Below are positions 36,411-45,675 of a stretch of DNA of 64,000 bases, in pieces (position 1 is the first letter of the stretch; each line of letters begins with the position of its first letter). The notes under the pieces were generated by a model, which made no database searches, was not told the DNA's origin, and saw only the letters and a program-made list of their open reading frames with translations. Where the stretch lies: the NCBI RefSeq assembly GCF_018596315.1, contig NZ_JAHEAG010000016.1, positions 1 through 64,000 of the forward strand. The letters are read 5' to 3'. Source of the stretch: Bradyrhizobium sp. SRL28 (GTDB lineage Bacteria; Pseudomonadota; Alphaproteobacteria; Rhizobiales; Xanthobacteraceae). Both the position numbers and the translations under genes were made by a program.

Positions 36411-36905
36411 CTAGATAAGGAACGAGAGCGTGAACAGCGCTTTCTCGTTGTTGACCAGGATCACCTTCTTGTACGCCATTTTCAGCTCGCCATCGACATA
36501 GCGCAGCCGGTATTCATTGCGCGCGGCCCAGATGGTGTCGTCGCGCAGGCTGGATTCGAATACCATGCTGTTGCTGGCGACCGAGATATCGCCGCCGGGC
36601 TGCTGGTCCAGCAGCTCGATATTGGACACCAGCCGCCGCAGCCGCGATTGCGGCGTCTGGGTGTGGCGTTTTCCCGTCAGCAATTGCTTGATGCGCAGCG
36701 AAATGCGCGAACGGTTGTCGTAGATGATCGACATTTCCTTTTCGGGATCGATGTCGTCACCATTGGCCGGCACCCAATAGACACCGTCGTCGGTCCAGAG
36801 CGCCTCCCAGGCCTCATACGCGTGCTCGTCCTGCAGCCTCGCCTCCTTGTAGATGAAGGCCGTGACGGCTGATATCAGCGTGGCGCTGCTTTCGCGCGAT
36901 AGCAT
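36411..36905 (-). CDS. Aromatic-ring-hydroxylating dioxygenase, beta subunit
   Basis: A 164-residue small subunit with the SnoaL/NTF2-like fold of BenB/HcaF-type proteins. Typical features are AFIYKEARLQDEHAYEAWEALWTDDGVYWVP and RLRRLVSNIEL. It holds the alpha3beta3 complex together and has no cofactor. Its ATG shares one base with the alpha-subunit stop, which argues for a stoichiometric complex. No ferredoxin or reductase gene is nearby, so electron donors must be encoded elsewhere. Confidence 0.9.
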   Translation of the reverse strand: MLSRESSATLISAVTAFIYKEARLQDEHAYEAWEALWTDDGVYWVPANGDDIDPEKEMSIIYDNRSRISLRIKQLLTGKRHTQTPQSRLRRLVSNIELLDQQPGGDISVASNSMVFESSLRDDTIWAARNEYRLRYVDGELKMAYKKVILVNNEKALFTLSFLI

Positions 36906-38164
36906 CACACCGCCTCCATCAGGCTGTGATAGTGCCGCCAGATGCCGCGCGACGGGATTTCGTCGGTGACGTGTCCGATCTTGAAACCGAGGCCGTCCTG
37001 ACGCTCGCGTTTCTCGCCGCGGCCGAGGAAAATCCATTCGGGGTTACGCGCCAGCACACCGCGGTGGCAGCGCTCGTACATCTCTGAATCATCCGCCAGC
37101 AACAATCCGGCCGGGCCGACCGAGCCCATGGTCTGCTGGCGCAGACGCCGGTTCATGTCGGGCGCGCCCTTGAACTGCAACGCGGTGACATGCTGCACGC
37201 TGTCGTCGACCGCGAGCGGCTGGATCACGAACATCTGGATTTCGGCGATGAACAGGTTCGGGAAGATCATCACATGCGGCGTGCCATCGATCATGATCTC
37301 GCGCGCCTTCTGGTCACCATGGGCGGCCTTCATCCGCGCCGTGTAATCCGGCAGCCGCTCTTCCGTGGTGCCGAACCAACTCATCGGCGCGTCGCGCTTG
37401 CGGAACTCGGGCCGCAGATCGATTTCGGTATGGCCATTGCCATAGTCTCGCGTCACCGCGGTCGATGCGCCGCCATAGAGCTTGCCGATCGCGCTGTCAG
37501 CGACGCCGAAGATCGAGGAATGAACGAAGGCCGGGTGATAGCCGTCGCATTCGTTCTCCAGGATGAATTTCCAGTTGGCCTTGACGCGGTGCTTGAGGAA
37601 GCCGGCGGTGACCTCGACCTCGCCCTCCGGCGAGAAGCGAACCAGGCGATCGATGGTTTCAGCAGCGCCGCCGAGATGCTCCTCCAACGTCGGGCCTTCG
37701 GCTGCGAACGAGCCGAACACGAAACCGCGATAGGACTGCACCCGCGCCACCCGGCCGAGCGCAAGCTTTGACTTGTCTTGGCCTTCGTAGCCGTCCGGGA
37801 AGGCGTATCCGACCAGCCGGCCGTCATTGGCAAAGGTCCAGGAATGGAACGGGCACGTGAAGGAGCGCGCATTGCCCTTGTCGTAGGAGCAGACCTGGTT
37901 GCCGCGATGCGAGCAGCGATTGAGCAAGAGATTGACCTTGCCCTGCTCGTCGCGGGTCATGATGACCGATTGCGGCCCGATCGATTTGACGACGTAGTCG
38001 TTCGCGTTCGGCACCTCGCTCTCGTGCCCGACATAGACCCAGGTGCGATACCAGATGTTCTGCAGCTCGGCCTCGAAGATTGCGGGATCGCTGTAGAGCG
38101 AGCCGTGCACCCGGTCCGGCCGGATCAATTCGTCCCACTGTGACGCGCGCGGCACGACGTTCAT
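36905..38164 (-). CDS. Rieske aromatic-ring-hydroxylating dioxygenase, alpha subunit
   Basis: A 419-residue catalytic subunit. The Rieske [2Fe-2S] ligands are Cys84-x-His86 and Cys104-x2-His107. The mononuclear iron site is in NECDGYHPAFVHSS, with His210 and His215 and the bridging Asp207. The overall type is like benzoate or phenylpropionate dioxygenases. It would add both atoms of O2 to an aromatic or unsaturated ring. First gene of the minus-strand operon, divergent from the SnoaL/hydratase fusion. Confidence 0.92.
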   Translation of the reverse strand: MNVVPRASQWDELIRPDRVHGSLYSDPAIFEAELQNIWYRTWVYVGHESEVPNANDYVVKSIGPQSVIMTRDEQGKVNLLLNRCSHRGNQVCSYDKGNARSFTCPFHSWTFANDGRLVGYAFPDGYEGQDKSKLALGRVARVQSYRGFVFGSFAAEGPTLEEHLGGAAETIDRLVRFSPEGEVEVTAGFLKHRVKANWKFILENECDGYHPAFVHSSIFGVADSAIGKLYGGASTAVTRDYGNGHTEIDLRPEFRKRDAPMSWFGTTEERLPDYTARMKAAHGDQKAREIMIDGTPHVMIFPNLFIAEIQMFVIQPLAVDDSVQHVTALQFKGAPDMNRRLRQQTMGSVGPAGLLLADDSEMYERCHRGVLARNPEWIFLGRGEKRERQDGLGFKIGHVTDEIPSRGIWRHYHSLMEAV

Positions 38165-38340
38165 CGCTGCATCTCCCTTTGTATCTTTCGTGGCTGGACC
38201 GGCTCTCTTGCGGAGACCTGCGGCTTAGTCTAAAAATAATCCGGCTGACCGTTTGGATAATAGCACCAGCGCTTGGCAGCATCAAGGGAATTTTCCCATT
38301 CAGCCGCCAAAACAGCGAATTTGCTAGGAGGATCATCGGG

Positions 38341-39528
38341 ATGGAAGAAGTCAGCCCCACCGACCTCGCCCGTGCGCTCTATGCCGCCCTCGCCGCCGGC
38401 GACCGCGCGCAACTCGACGTACTGCTGCACCCGGAATTCACCGGCCATATCGCCGAGGGCATGCCGTTCGGTACCGGCGGCGATCACGACGGCCCCGCAG
38501 CGATGCGGCGCAATGGCTGGGGCGCCATCGCCCGGCATTTCGAAGCGCGCGCCGAACCGGAACGGTTTCTCGATCTCGCCGATGGCCGCCTGCTCGTTAC
38601 CGGTCGCTATCGCGGCCGCGGCAAGCAAGGCGGTGCCGCGCTCGACGCAGCCTTCGCGCATCTGATCGGGATCGACCAGGGGCGCATCAAGTCGCTCGAG
38701 CAGTTCACCGATACCGCACGCTGGCACGATGCCGCCGGACCGTTACGAACGGTGCTGCTCAGTTTCGAAGCGGGCGTCGCAACCTTGCGCCTGAACCGTC
38801 CGGACAAGGGCAACGCGATCGACGAGCGCATGGCCGCCGACCTCGCCGAGGCTGCGACGCAAATCGCCGAACGGTCTGACGTCCGCGCGGTCCTGATCGC
38901 GGGCAATGGGCCGAACTTTACTGTCGGCGGCGATCTTGGACTCTTTGCCGGCACCGCACGCGAGCAATTGCCGAACCGGCTACGCCGCATGATCGACAGC
39001 TATCATCTCGCGATCGAGCGGCTGACCAGCATCGACGCACCTGTTGTCGCCGCGGTGCGCGGTGGCGCAGGCGGCGGCGGGTTGGGCCTGTTGTATGTCG
39101 CCGACATCGTCGTCGCGGCCGACGATGCGCGGTTCGCGCTGGGGTATGGGGCGCTGGGCCTGACCGCAGATGGCGGCAACACCTGGTTCCTGCCGCGCAT
39201 GGTCGGAATGCGACGTGCGCAGGAGCTCTTCCTGCTCAACCGTCGCCTCACCGCGCAGGAGGCGCTTGAATTCGGTCTGGTTTCGCGCTTGGCACCGAGC
39301 GACGCCGTGGAAGGCGAAGCAGTTGCCCTCGCCGCCAAACTCGCCGCAGGTCCGACACGCGCTTTCGGCGCCGTGCGTCGCATGCTAAGACAATCATTCG
39401 AGACCGGCCTTTCGGATCAACTCGATGCCGAAAAGGAATCGATCATTGCCGCCAGCGGCACGGATGACGCTCGGGAGGGAATTGCCGCCTTCGCCGCCAA
39501 ACGCCAACCACAATTCCGCGGCGGTTGA
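38341..39528 (+). CDS. SnoaL-like domain fused to enoyl-CoA hydratase/isomerase
   Basis: A 395-residue two-domain protein. A GGAGG precedes the ATG at 38341. Residues 1-130 form an NTF2/SnoaL-like domain (LARALYAALAAGDRAQLDVLLHPEF...IGIDQGRIKSLEQFTD), a fold of polyketide cyclases and ring-modifying enzymes. Residues about 135-395 form a crotonase domain with GNGPNFTVGGDL, GGAGGGGLGLLYVAD and GLTADGGNTWFLPRMVG. The Asp in the last motif resembles 1,2-epoxyphenylacetyl-CoA isomerase (PaaG). The fusion suggests two consecutive reactions on one CoA-bound ring intermediate. It is divergent from the dioxygenase operon. Confidence 0.88.
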   Translation: MEEVSPTDLARALYAALAAGDRAQLDVLLHPEFTGHIAEGMPFGTGGDHDGPAAMRRNGWGAIARHFEARAEPERFLDLADGRLLVTGRYRGRGKQGGAALDAAFAHLIGIDQGRIKSLEQFTDTARWHDAAGPLRTVLLSFEAGVATLRLNRPDKGNAIDERMAADLAEAATQIAERSDVRAVLIAGNGPNFTVGGDLGLFAGTAREQLPNRLRRMIDSYHLAIERLTSIDAPVVAAVRGGAGGGGLGLLYVADIVVAADDARFALGYGALGLTADGGNTWFLPRMVGMRRAQELFLLNRRLTAQEALEFGLVSRLAPSDAVEGEAVALAAKLAAGPTRAFGAVRRMLRQSFETGLSDQLDAEKESIIAASGTDDAREGIAAFAAKRQPQFRGG

Positions 39529-39684
39529 ATGGAGCGAAACGGACGCGTTCTATTCTCGCTGCGGCGATTTCATGCTCGGCTCTCTGAGTAACCCCTCGAC
39601 AATCGGCGCCATAAGCGTGCGGCCGCTTTGCGCCACAAGCTGACCTCTCCAGCACCGAACTCAATCGCGTCCGGCGAGCCGTTC

Positions 39685-42600
39685 TTACTCGTCCAAAATC
39701 CCAATAAACTCCTCGATCCGTTCAAATGGTTTCTCATCTTGTTTGCTCGCATACACAACGCGATCCCCATCGCGCTGCAGCGATTTCGATTTCACTTTGC
39801 GCAGGCGGCCGGGAAGGAACGTGGCAGCAACGGCCTCGGGTCCGGCGTCCAGCCTCACGATACCCCGCCGCTTGCAATCGAGCCTCAGCCTCGCCACCGC
39901 GAAGAAATCGCGCGCTCCAGCCGGTAGCGGGCCGAAGCGCCGCGCCGTTTCTTCCTCCAGATCGTCCAGATCGTCCTCGCGTTGACACCTGGCGACGCGG
40001 CCGTAGATTTCGAGGCGCATGTTTTTTGATTGCACGTAGCTTGTCGGCAGCATCTCCTCGATCGGCAGATTCAGGTCGGGAACCCAGAGATCGCCTGCTC
40101 TGTCGTCGGTCTTCTCCGAAGCCTGCTTCAGGAGGTGGCTGTAAAGTACCGGTCCGAAAACCTGCACATGGCCGGACTGGCGCTCCGAGAAAAGGTCTCC
40201 CGCTCCTCTGAGGTCGAAATCGCGCTCGCTGATGGCGAAACCCGCGCCGGGTTTACTGAACTCTTCCAGAACGGCAAGACGCTTTTCGGAGTGTCCTGAG
40301 CTCGACTCGGACAGCAGATAAGCAAAAGCGCGCGTGCCGCCCCGTCCGACCCGACCTCGGAGCTGATGGAGCTGAGCCAGACCGAACTTTTCCGGCCAGC
40401 AGACGACCATGGTGTTTGCACGGGGAATGTCGAGGCCACTCTCCACGATATTGGTCGCGAGGAGAACGTCGGCCTCCGCTTCGACAAAACTCATCATGCG
40501 ATCGTCAATCTCGTCGGCGGGCAATCTGCCGTGAAGACAGACGATACGAAGATCCGGCGCCGCTGCCTGCACCCGAGCCAACATCGGCTCGAGATCCTGA
40601 ATGCGGGGACAAATAAGGAAACTCTGACCGCGGCGCCTCTGCTCGCGCAGCAATGCTGCGGCGATCGCGGCGTCCGACAGGGGAGCAACCTTCGTGACGA
40701 TCGGCAGCCGATGAACGGGCGGCGTCGCGATCACGCTAAGGTCTCTAAAGCCCGCGAGCCCTGCCGCTAGGGTGCGCGGTATGGGCGTGGCGCTCATCCA
40801 AAGCGTGTGAACGCCTTTCGTCAGGCTAGATAGTTTGACCTTCTCCGCAGCCCCGAAATGCTGTTCTTCGTCGATGATGACGAGCCCAAGGTCGCCGAAT
40901 TTCACGTCCTTCGAAACAAGGGCTTGCGTGCCGACCACAACCTTCAGTTTCCCGCGGCGCAGCCCCTCCTTCGTCTGCCTCGCTTCCGCAGCCGACGTCG
41001 CCCGCGACAGGTTTCCGACGTCGATGCCGAGTGGACCGAACCGTTTGCGGAAGGTCGCGACGTGCTGCCTGGCCAGAACGGTTGTCGGCACGGCGATGGC
41101 GACCTGTTTCCCCGACAGGGCGACGGTCGCGGCAGCGCGCAAGGCGACCTCGGTCTTGCCGAAGCCGACATCGCCACAGATGACCCGATCCATGGGATGA
41201 CCGGACGCGAGATCGTGCAGGACGTCCTGAATGGCCTTGGCCTGGTCGGGCGTCGTGAAATAAGGGAAACGCGTGACGAATCTCTCGTAGGCCGGCCCCG
41301 GAGCGACCAGCCTGGGAGCGCGCCGGCAGCGGCGCTTGGCGATATGTTTCGCAAGATCCTTGGCCGCGTTCTGGATTTCCCGCTCGGCCTCGCCGCGTCT
41401 CCCCCACCAAGTGCTTCCGTCCGCCTTGTCGAGCGTCAGCTTGCCGACTTCTCCAGCGTAGGGCCAGACAAGGGCGAGATCGGCGGGGGGAACGAGAACG
41501 GCGTCGTCACCCGCGAATTCGAGCCTGACCATCTCGCGGGCCACCCCTTTCCCCATGTCGAAGGTCTGCAAGCCCTCCAGCACCGCCAGCCCGCGCTGAA
41601 GATGAATCACGACCCCGCCCGGCTCCGGCACTTCCGGATGTTCGAAAGCCGGGGTCCAGGCTCTGGCCATCGGCTGCGGGTGGTGGGCTCTGCTGCCGAG
41701 CACATCCGACGCCGTCACGACGACGAGAGATTTGCGCCCAGCCTCGACGAAGCCGGCATCGAAGTCGGCAAGAAGCGCGCCCTCGCGGCTACGCCCTTCC
41801 TTCATCTCGTCCCAGCCGGCAAATCGCTCGGCCTTGATCCCGCTCATGCGCTCCATCGCGCGCAGGTCGTCCTCAACCGCGGCAACAAGGAGCAGCCGCG
41901 ACCTGGCGCGTTGCGTGCCTGCGACAAAGGCGCGGAGTGCTTTTCTGGGCGCCGCCATCTTCGAGAAATCGGGGGTCGGCGCGAAGCCGGCCTTGCGAGG
42001 CAACATGCTCATGCGCTTGGCCAGCTTCCTCCATTCCCCTCGCCCCAGATACTCGCGCTCTACTTCCTTCTGACCGGCCGCCTCTTCGATTGTGCTCAGC
42101 CAGCCATCGGCGTGGCCAGGGATTCCTGCGTCCGCGATCCATCGCGCCCGGCCGCAGTAGTCGGGCAGCGTGGCGCGCTGTCCCCGCTTGCCCTCCAAGG
42201 CAAGGCGCTCGAACATCGGATCGACGAGCAGTTCCTTGACCTCGAACATGACGTCATGCTCTTCCGGGTCTACAGCGACAATCTTGCGGATCGCTTCGTC
42301 TGAGTGCTCGATGCGGAACGGATTGAGGGCGCCGGCTGGAAAGATCTCGAACGTCTTGCCGTGAAAGAGCGCCGTACCCGGAAATTCCGCCTCTTCCTCG
42401 AGATCATAGCCCAGAGCCTCGAGACGGGTTTGCAGATCCTGCTCGGCATACTTAGCACCCACCTTAAGAACTACGCTCAGGCGACTCAAACTTTCCGGTA
42501 ACGGCAGGCGCTCCATGATCGCTTCCGCCGTCGACACCAGGAAGACGGGTTTCTTCGACTTGGCGAGACGCCGCAACACCGAGCTCCGTCTGCCGGCGAT

Positions 42601-42891
42601 CTCGCGAGACGGCTCAAGTCCATCGAACGGGAGGTTGTTCAGTCTCGGAAACACCAGAACGCCGGACGACCGGTCGAGTGAATGGACAATGCTGGCGAGC
42701 CGTTCCGCCCTGTTCTCGTCTCCGGCAAGGAATACGACGCCGTCGCGGCCGCTCTTCCTCCATTGCTGGAGGAGATGAAGCGCCAACATGCCGAGCGGCG
42801 AAGAAGAGGAGATCGCAGCACCCGGAAGACTGCCAGCCTTCTTCAACGCGGGAGCGACGCGGGCTTTCTTGGTTTTCTTGGCTTTCTTCAC
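39685..42891 (-). CDS. Mfd-like DEAD/DEAH helicase (transcription-repair coupling factor paralogue)
   Basis: 1068 residues with Mfd order of domains. A UvrB-like N-terminal region (about 30-330) precedes a short RNA-polymerase-interaction-like segment near 430 (GGVVIHLQRGLAVLEGL). The translocase follows with Walker A GDVGFGKTE (about 571-579), DEEQHFG (about 673), MSATPIPRTLAAG (about 699) and LHQLRGRVGRGG. A C-terminal TRCF domain spans about 930-1060. It is shorter and more divergent than housekeeping Mfd (about 1150-1170 residues), and starts with a Lys/Ala-rich tail. Probably a second Mfd-type protein, since the housekeeping copy is normally present elsewhere. Its role is unknown. Confidence 0.85.
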   Translation of the reverse strand: MKKAKKTKKARVAPALKKAGSLPGAAISSSSPLGMLALHLLQQWRKSGRDGVVFLAGDENRAERLASIVHSLDRSSGVLVFPRLNNLPFDGLEPSREIAGRRSSVLRRLAKSKKPVFLVSTAEAIMERLPLPESLSRLSVVLKVGAKYAEQDLQTRLEALGYDLEEEAEFPGTALFHGKTFEIFPAGALNPFRIEHSDEAIRKIVAVDPEEHDVMFEVKELLVDPMFERLALEGKRGQRATLPDYCGRARWIADAGIPGHADGWLSTIEEAAGQKEVEREYLGRGEWRKLAKRMSMLPRKAGFAPTPDFSKMAAPRKALRAFVAGTQRARSRLLLVAAVEDDLRAMERMSGIKAERFAGWDEMKEGRSREGALLADFDAGFVEAGRKSLVVVTASDVLGSRAHHPQPMARAWTPAFEHPEVPEPGGVVIHLQRGLAVLEGLQTFDMGKGVAREMVRLEFAGDDAVLVPPADLALVWPYAGEVGKLTLDKADGSTWWGRRGEAEREIQNAAKDLAKHIAKRRCRRAPRLVAPGPAYERFVTRFPYFTTPDQAKAIQDVLHDLASGHPMDRVICGDVGFGKTEVALRAAATVALSGKQVAIAVPTTVLARQHVATFRKRFGPLGIDVGNLSRATSAAEARQTKEGLRRGKLKVVVGTQALVSKDVKFGDLGLVIIDEEQHFGAAEKVKLSSLTKGVHTLWMSATPIPRTLAAGLAGFRDLSVIATPPVHRLPIVTKVAPLSDAAIAAALLREQRRRGQSFLICPRIQDLEPMLARVQAAAPDLRIVCLHGRLPADEIDDRMMSFVEAEADVLLATNIVESGLDIPRANTMVVCWPEKFGLAQLHQLRGRVGRGGTRAFAYLLSESSSGHSEKRLAVLEEFSKPGAGFAISERDFDLRGAGDLFSERQSGHVQVFGPVLYSHLLKQASEKTDDRAGDLWVPDLNLPIEEMLPTSYVQSKNMRLEIYGRVARCQREDDLDDLEEETARRFGPLPAGARDFFAVARLRLDCKRRGIVRLDAGPEAVAATFLPGRLRKVKSKSLQRDGDRVVYASKQDEKPFERIEEFIGILDE

Positions 42892-43211
42892 AAATTTACA
42901 ATCTCATTCCGGGAGCACCTAAGCACGACGATGAGCGCGTCCTCCGGACCGGGCTCTAGCTCCATGCTGGAGCCCGAGCCTTTGAGGAAAGTCTCGGCCC
43001 ATGCGGGTAACGACCCCTCGCGCGCTAAGTGCCGTCTAAAGTCGACCGCCGAACCTGTCAAATGCGTACGCGGAAAACATGAGGCGGATTCAGCGTCGCC
43101 TAGTGTCCGTTGCTGCACAAATGACAGAGCGCGCAGTTTGCGGCGACATGCCGCGGAACTTAGCGGCTTCAGCATAGTTCTCGATTCGGGCGGGACCGGG
43201 AGTTTGAATCG
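42892..43211. other. Spacer without recognisable genes
   Basis: About 320 bases between the divergent helicase and RlpA-like genes. The short frames here lack ribosome binding sites and family resemblance. It must hold both promoters, but I cannot place them. Confidence 0.5.
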
Positions 43212-43541
43212 ATGGACCGCCTCTTACGCGTTTGCGTTGCGATAGTGCTTGTGTGTATTTCGACATCGGCTTTGGCCGAGACCTGCATTGCCTCTCATTA
43301 CGGATATAGCGGCGGACGGACCGCATCCGGCGAGCGCATGAACCCGAGCGCGATGACCGCCGCTCATCGCAGCAAACCATTCGGCTCGCAAGTTACAGTC
43401 ACCTCACAGAGAAGCGGACGCAGTGTCACAGTCCGCATCAATGATCGCGGCCCGTTCATCAGGGGCCGCTGTATCGACCTATCCACAGGCGCGGCGCATG
43501 CGCTCGGGATGGCTGGCATTGAAAAAGTTTCGCTCAACTGA
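43212..43541 (+). CDS. RlpA-like septal ring lytic transglycosylase family protein
   Basis: A 109-residue secreted protein: signal peptide 1-22 (cut after ALA), then one double-psi beta-barrel. [17 protein letters not shown] and [27 protein letters not shown] are the family core, with the catalytic-type Asp in NDRGPF. The SPOR domain of larger RlpA proteins is absent, as in many short rhizobial paralogues. Predicted to cleave or bind peptidoglycan glycan strands. Its end overlaps the following opposite-strand gene by eight bases. Confidence 0.88.
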   Translation: MDRLLRVCVAIVLVCISTSALAETCIASHYGYSGGRTASGERMNPSAMTAAHRSKPFGSQVTVTSQRSGRSVTVRINDRGPFIRGRCIDLSTGAAHALGMAGIEKVSLN

Positions 43542-43794
43542 GCATCGCGGATTCGGTTGTGTCGTCTGACAAAGCCACAAGCGTTGCGCGGTCTGGTGCG
43601 AGGCTTGCATCGTCTCTGGACTGCAAGAGTTCACCGAACATTGGCGGACTGAAGCTAGCGCCTTGCGCGCTGGTTATATGCACCTCCCAACCCGCCTTGT
43701 TCAGGCTGCGAGCCTTTGACACTGCTGCCTGCGGTTTCAGTCGCAGCGTCTGCACCAGGTGTCCGTCTTTGGAAGCGTGGATCGTAAACGTCAT
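43534..43794 (-). CDS. Small conserved protein, unknown function
   Basis: An 86-residue soluble protein from the ATG at 43794. The N-terminal half ([20 protein letters not shown]...[15 protein letters not shown]) looks like a compact alpha/beta fold; the C-terminal half is low-complexity. Small rhizobial proteins of this look are common, but I cannot assign a family. It converges with the RlpA-like gene. Confidence 0.55.
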   Translation of the reverse strand: MTFTIHASKDGHLVQTLRLKPQAAVSKARSLNKAGWEVHITSAQGASFSPPMFGELLQSRDDASLAPDRATLVALSDDTTESAMLS

Positions 43795-44057
43795 GATCGA
43801 CTCCTCGCGCCCCCGGATAAAGGCGATCACAAGCGTAACGCAGGAGCAAGAAGAAGTCTTTCCGCAGTGCAGCGCTGGCTCAAGTCCCGGTATCGCGCGA
43901 CCCTTGAATAATTGGGGCCTTTGGACGGGTTGCGGTCATCTTGAGGCCAGCGAAATCCGTTTGCCGCCCGGCAGTGGTGCGATATTTCCGGGTGACCGCT
44001 ACCGAACCATGCGAAGCAAACAGGCCGCTGTACGGGGCTTTCTCTCGGCCTGCCGCC
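43795..44057. other. Decayed spacer
   Basis: No gene is supported here. Short frames on both strands lack family resemblance. It continues into a run of gene remnants (44058-44704). Confidence 0.4.
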
Positions 44058-44159
44058 TTAGCGCGAAAATCCCTCATAGAGGAACGCGCCGCGTATCGTT
44101 TCCGCATCCCTCTCACTAACGCCTTGGGCACGAACGACATCGTACCAGGTCGCGCGTAC
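44058..44159 (-). pseudogene. Possible HipA-family toxin C-terminal remnant
   Basis: 34 codons before a TAA read ATWYDVVRAQGVSERDAETI and then AFLYEGFSR. This resembles the conserved end of HipA-like serine/threonine kinase toxins (WYDVARxxGVSERDxExIxxAF). Nothing upstream continues the homology; that space is occupied by the ArdC fragment on the other strand. The short length limits certainty. Confidence 0.4.
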
Positions 44160-44169
44160 TCGCTCGCTC

Positions 44170-44508
44170 ATGTCCGAGACGATTGCCCTCACCTCCTGCT
44201 ACGCGACGCTCGTACACGAGCTGACGCACTGGACCGGCGCGAAACACCGCCTTGACCGCGAGTTCGGCAAGCGCTTTGGCGATCAGGCCTATGCCGCCGA
44301 GGAGCTCGTCGCCGAGATCGGCACCGCGTTCCTGTGCGCGGAGCTTCGGATCACGCAGGAAACGCGGCCCGACCACGCGCAGTACCTTGCGCAGTGGCTC
44401 ACGCTCCTGAAGGGCGATCAGCGGGCGCTGTTCGCCGCATCCGCCAAGGCGTCCGAAGCCGCGATGTATCTGAAGCGCTGCAGCGCCGAAGAGCGCAGCG
44501 CCGCCTGA
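44170..44508 (+). pseudogene. ArdC-type antirestriction protein, C-terminal metallopeptidase fragment
   Basis: 112 codons containing the zincin motif HELTHWTG (residues 17-24), then RLDREFGKRFGDQAYAAEELVAEIGTAFLCAELRI. These match the C-terminal metallopeptidase-like domain of ArdC/TraC-type proteins of plasmids and integrative elements. The N-terminal DNA-binding domain (about 180 residues) is missing, so this is a truncated relic, though its frame is intact. It points to past integration of a conjugative element. Confidence 0.7.
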
Positions 44509-44521
44509 ACGCGCTGATGCA

Positions 44522-44704
44522 CTCATCTCGCGGGTGCCGCTCGGCAAGCATGAGGTGGTGCAGGCGCTCGAGATCCGGGCCGCTTTGCCGAAGACTCCAG
44601 TCGGCAAGATCTCGAAAAAGGATCTGTGCGAGCAGACCCAAGTAATAAGTTGCTTTTACTTGTTCGCGCGGTCGGCGGCGACCGTGGCCATGTATTTCGA
44701 GTAG
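44522..44704 (+). pseudogene. C-terminal remnant of an AMP-dependent acyl-CoA ligase
   Basis: In the frame ending at 44704, the stretch AALPKTPVGKISKKDLCEQ (about 44579-44638) is the conserved C terminus of acyl-CoA synthetases, with the catalytic Lys in GKISKK. It is preceded by unrelated sequence only 14 bases after the ArdC fragment. The last 20 codons overlap the end of the transglycosylase gene on the other strand. Confidence 0.55.
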
Positions 44705-45675
44705 AATTCAGCAACCCGGTCGCGCCACATTCCGACGAACGCTCCCGATGTCAACTTATCGACCGATTTCCACGCGCGTTTGACGGCCGGAAGAGTATTC
44801 CGCCAGATCGCGCGTTTGCACCATTTTTCGCCCTTCTCCCTGCCTTCGCTGGTGGCACACATGGATTTCCAGGCGGTGCGATCAGGTTGGCTGATGTGCT
44901 CGGCTGCGCCTTCCCAGCCCTGTTGGTGGATCAGGTAAAGATCGCTCAAGGTTGGCTTCCGGTGCGTCACCCACTCGAACAGGATACCTTCGGTGATGAC
45001 CTTGTAGGCCGCCGCAACGGCATTGTCGCGGGGATCACGAATCTGCCCGGAGCCGAATTTGCTGAACTCATACTCGCTCAGTTGGAACAGGCCGATATAC
45101 GACCCGGTGCGTTGCTTGGGGTCGAAACCGGACTCGATCTTGGCAACCGCTTTCATGAAATTGGAATCGAGACCGAAAGCGTCGGAGGCGCGCTTAATCT
45201 CCTCGAGCGGCGTTCCGACCGGGGTCTCCTTGAATGAACTTAAAACGATCGCCGCCGGCTTCTCTGCAGGCGGCAGTTCGGACCAGACGTAATGGATGAG
45301 ATACCGGAAATCCTGCGTCACCGGTGCCGGCTTGGGAGCATCGCCGGGCATCGCGGGTGTCGGCACCGGTTGGCCGGCATCATAGCGGCCCAAGGCAATC
45401 CATTTTGCCTCGAAAGAGTCGTCGCCGATTTCGGCTTGGGCCACCAACGGCGGTCCGGAAACCGCCCCGGGCAACGCGCCGGGCGCTGTTCCGCCTCCGC
45501 CTGACGCTTCCGCCACGACGGCGGAGAGCTCAGGGCTACCCGGCGTCCGGGTGCTCGCAGCCGCCTCCGTAATTGCGTCCGGTACAGTCGCGTTTGGCGT
45601 GTTTCCGCCGACCTGATGGATCATTCCTGTGAATGTTATGGCACTCACGATGCAGGTGGCCTGCAAGGCTTTCAT
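44656..45675 (-). CDS. Transglycosylase SLT-domain protein
   Basis: A 339-residue exported lytic transglycosylase. The start at 45675 (GGAG and G-rich sequence upstream) gives a hydrophobic N-terminal segment (about 5-20). A low-complexity Ala/Gly/Pro region spans about 25-120. The SLT domain lies at about 155-260 with catalytic Glu181 in KIESGFDPKQ and GLFQLSEYEF. The C-terminal part is rich in Trp and Lys (KSMCATSEGREKGEKWCKRAIWRNTL), often seen in rhizobial relatives. It cleaves peptidoglycan between MurNAc and GlcNAc. Confidence 0.88.
   Translation of the reverse strand: MKALQATCIVSAITFTGMIHQVGGNTPNATVPDAITEAAASTRTPGSPELSAVVAEASGGGGTAPGALPGAVSGPPLVAQAEIGDDSFEAKWIALGRYDAGQPVPTPAMPGDAPKPAPVTQDFRYLIHYVWSELPPAEKPAAIVLSSFKETPVGTPLEEIKRASDAFGLDSNFMKAVAKIESGFDPKQRTGSYIGLFQLSEYEFSKFGSGQIRDPRDNAVAAAYKVITEGILFEWVTHRKPTLSDLYLIHQQGWEGAAEHISQPDRTAWKSMCATSEGREKGEKWCKRAIWRNTLPAVKRAWKSVDKLTSGAFVGMWRDRVAEFYSKYMATVAADRANK

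Noticed and set aside
40858-42303. Long plus-strand open frame (481 codons) opposite the Mfd-like gene
   Set aside because: No family resemblance and antisense to a clear helicase; shadow frame.
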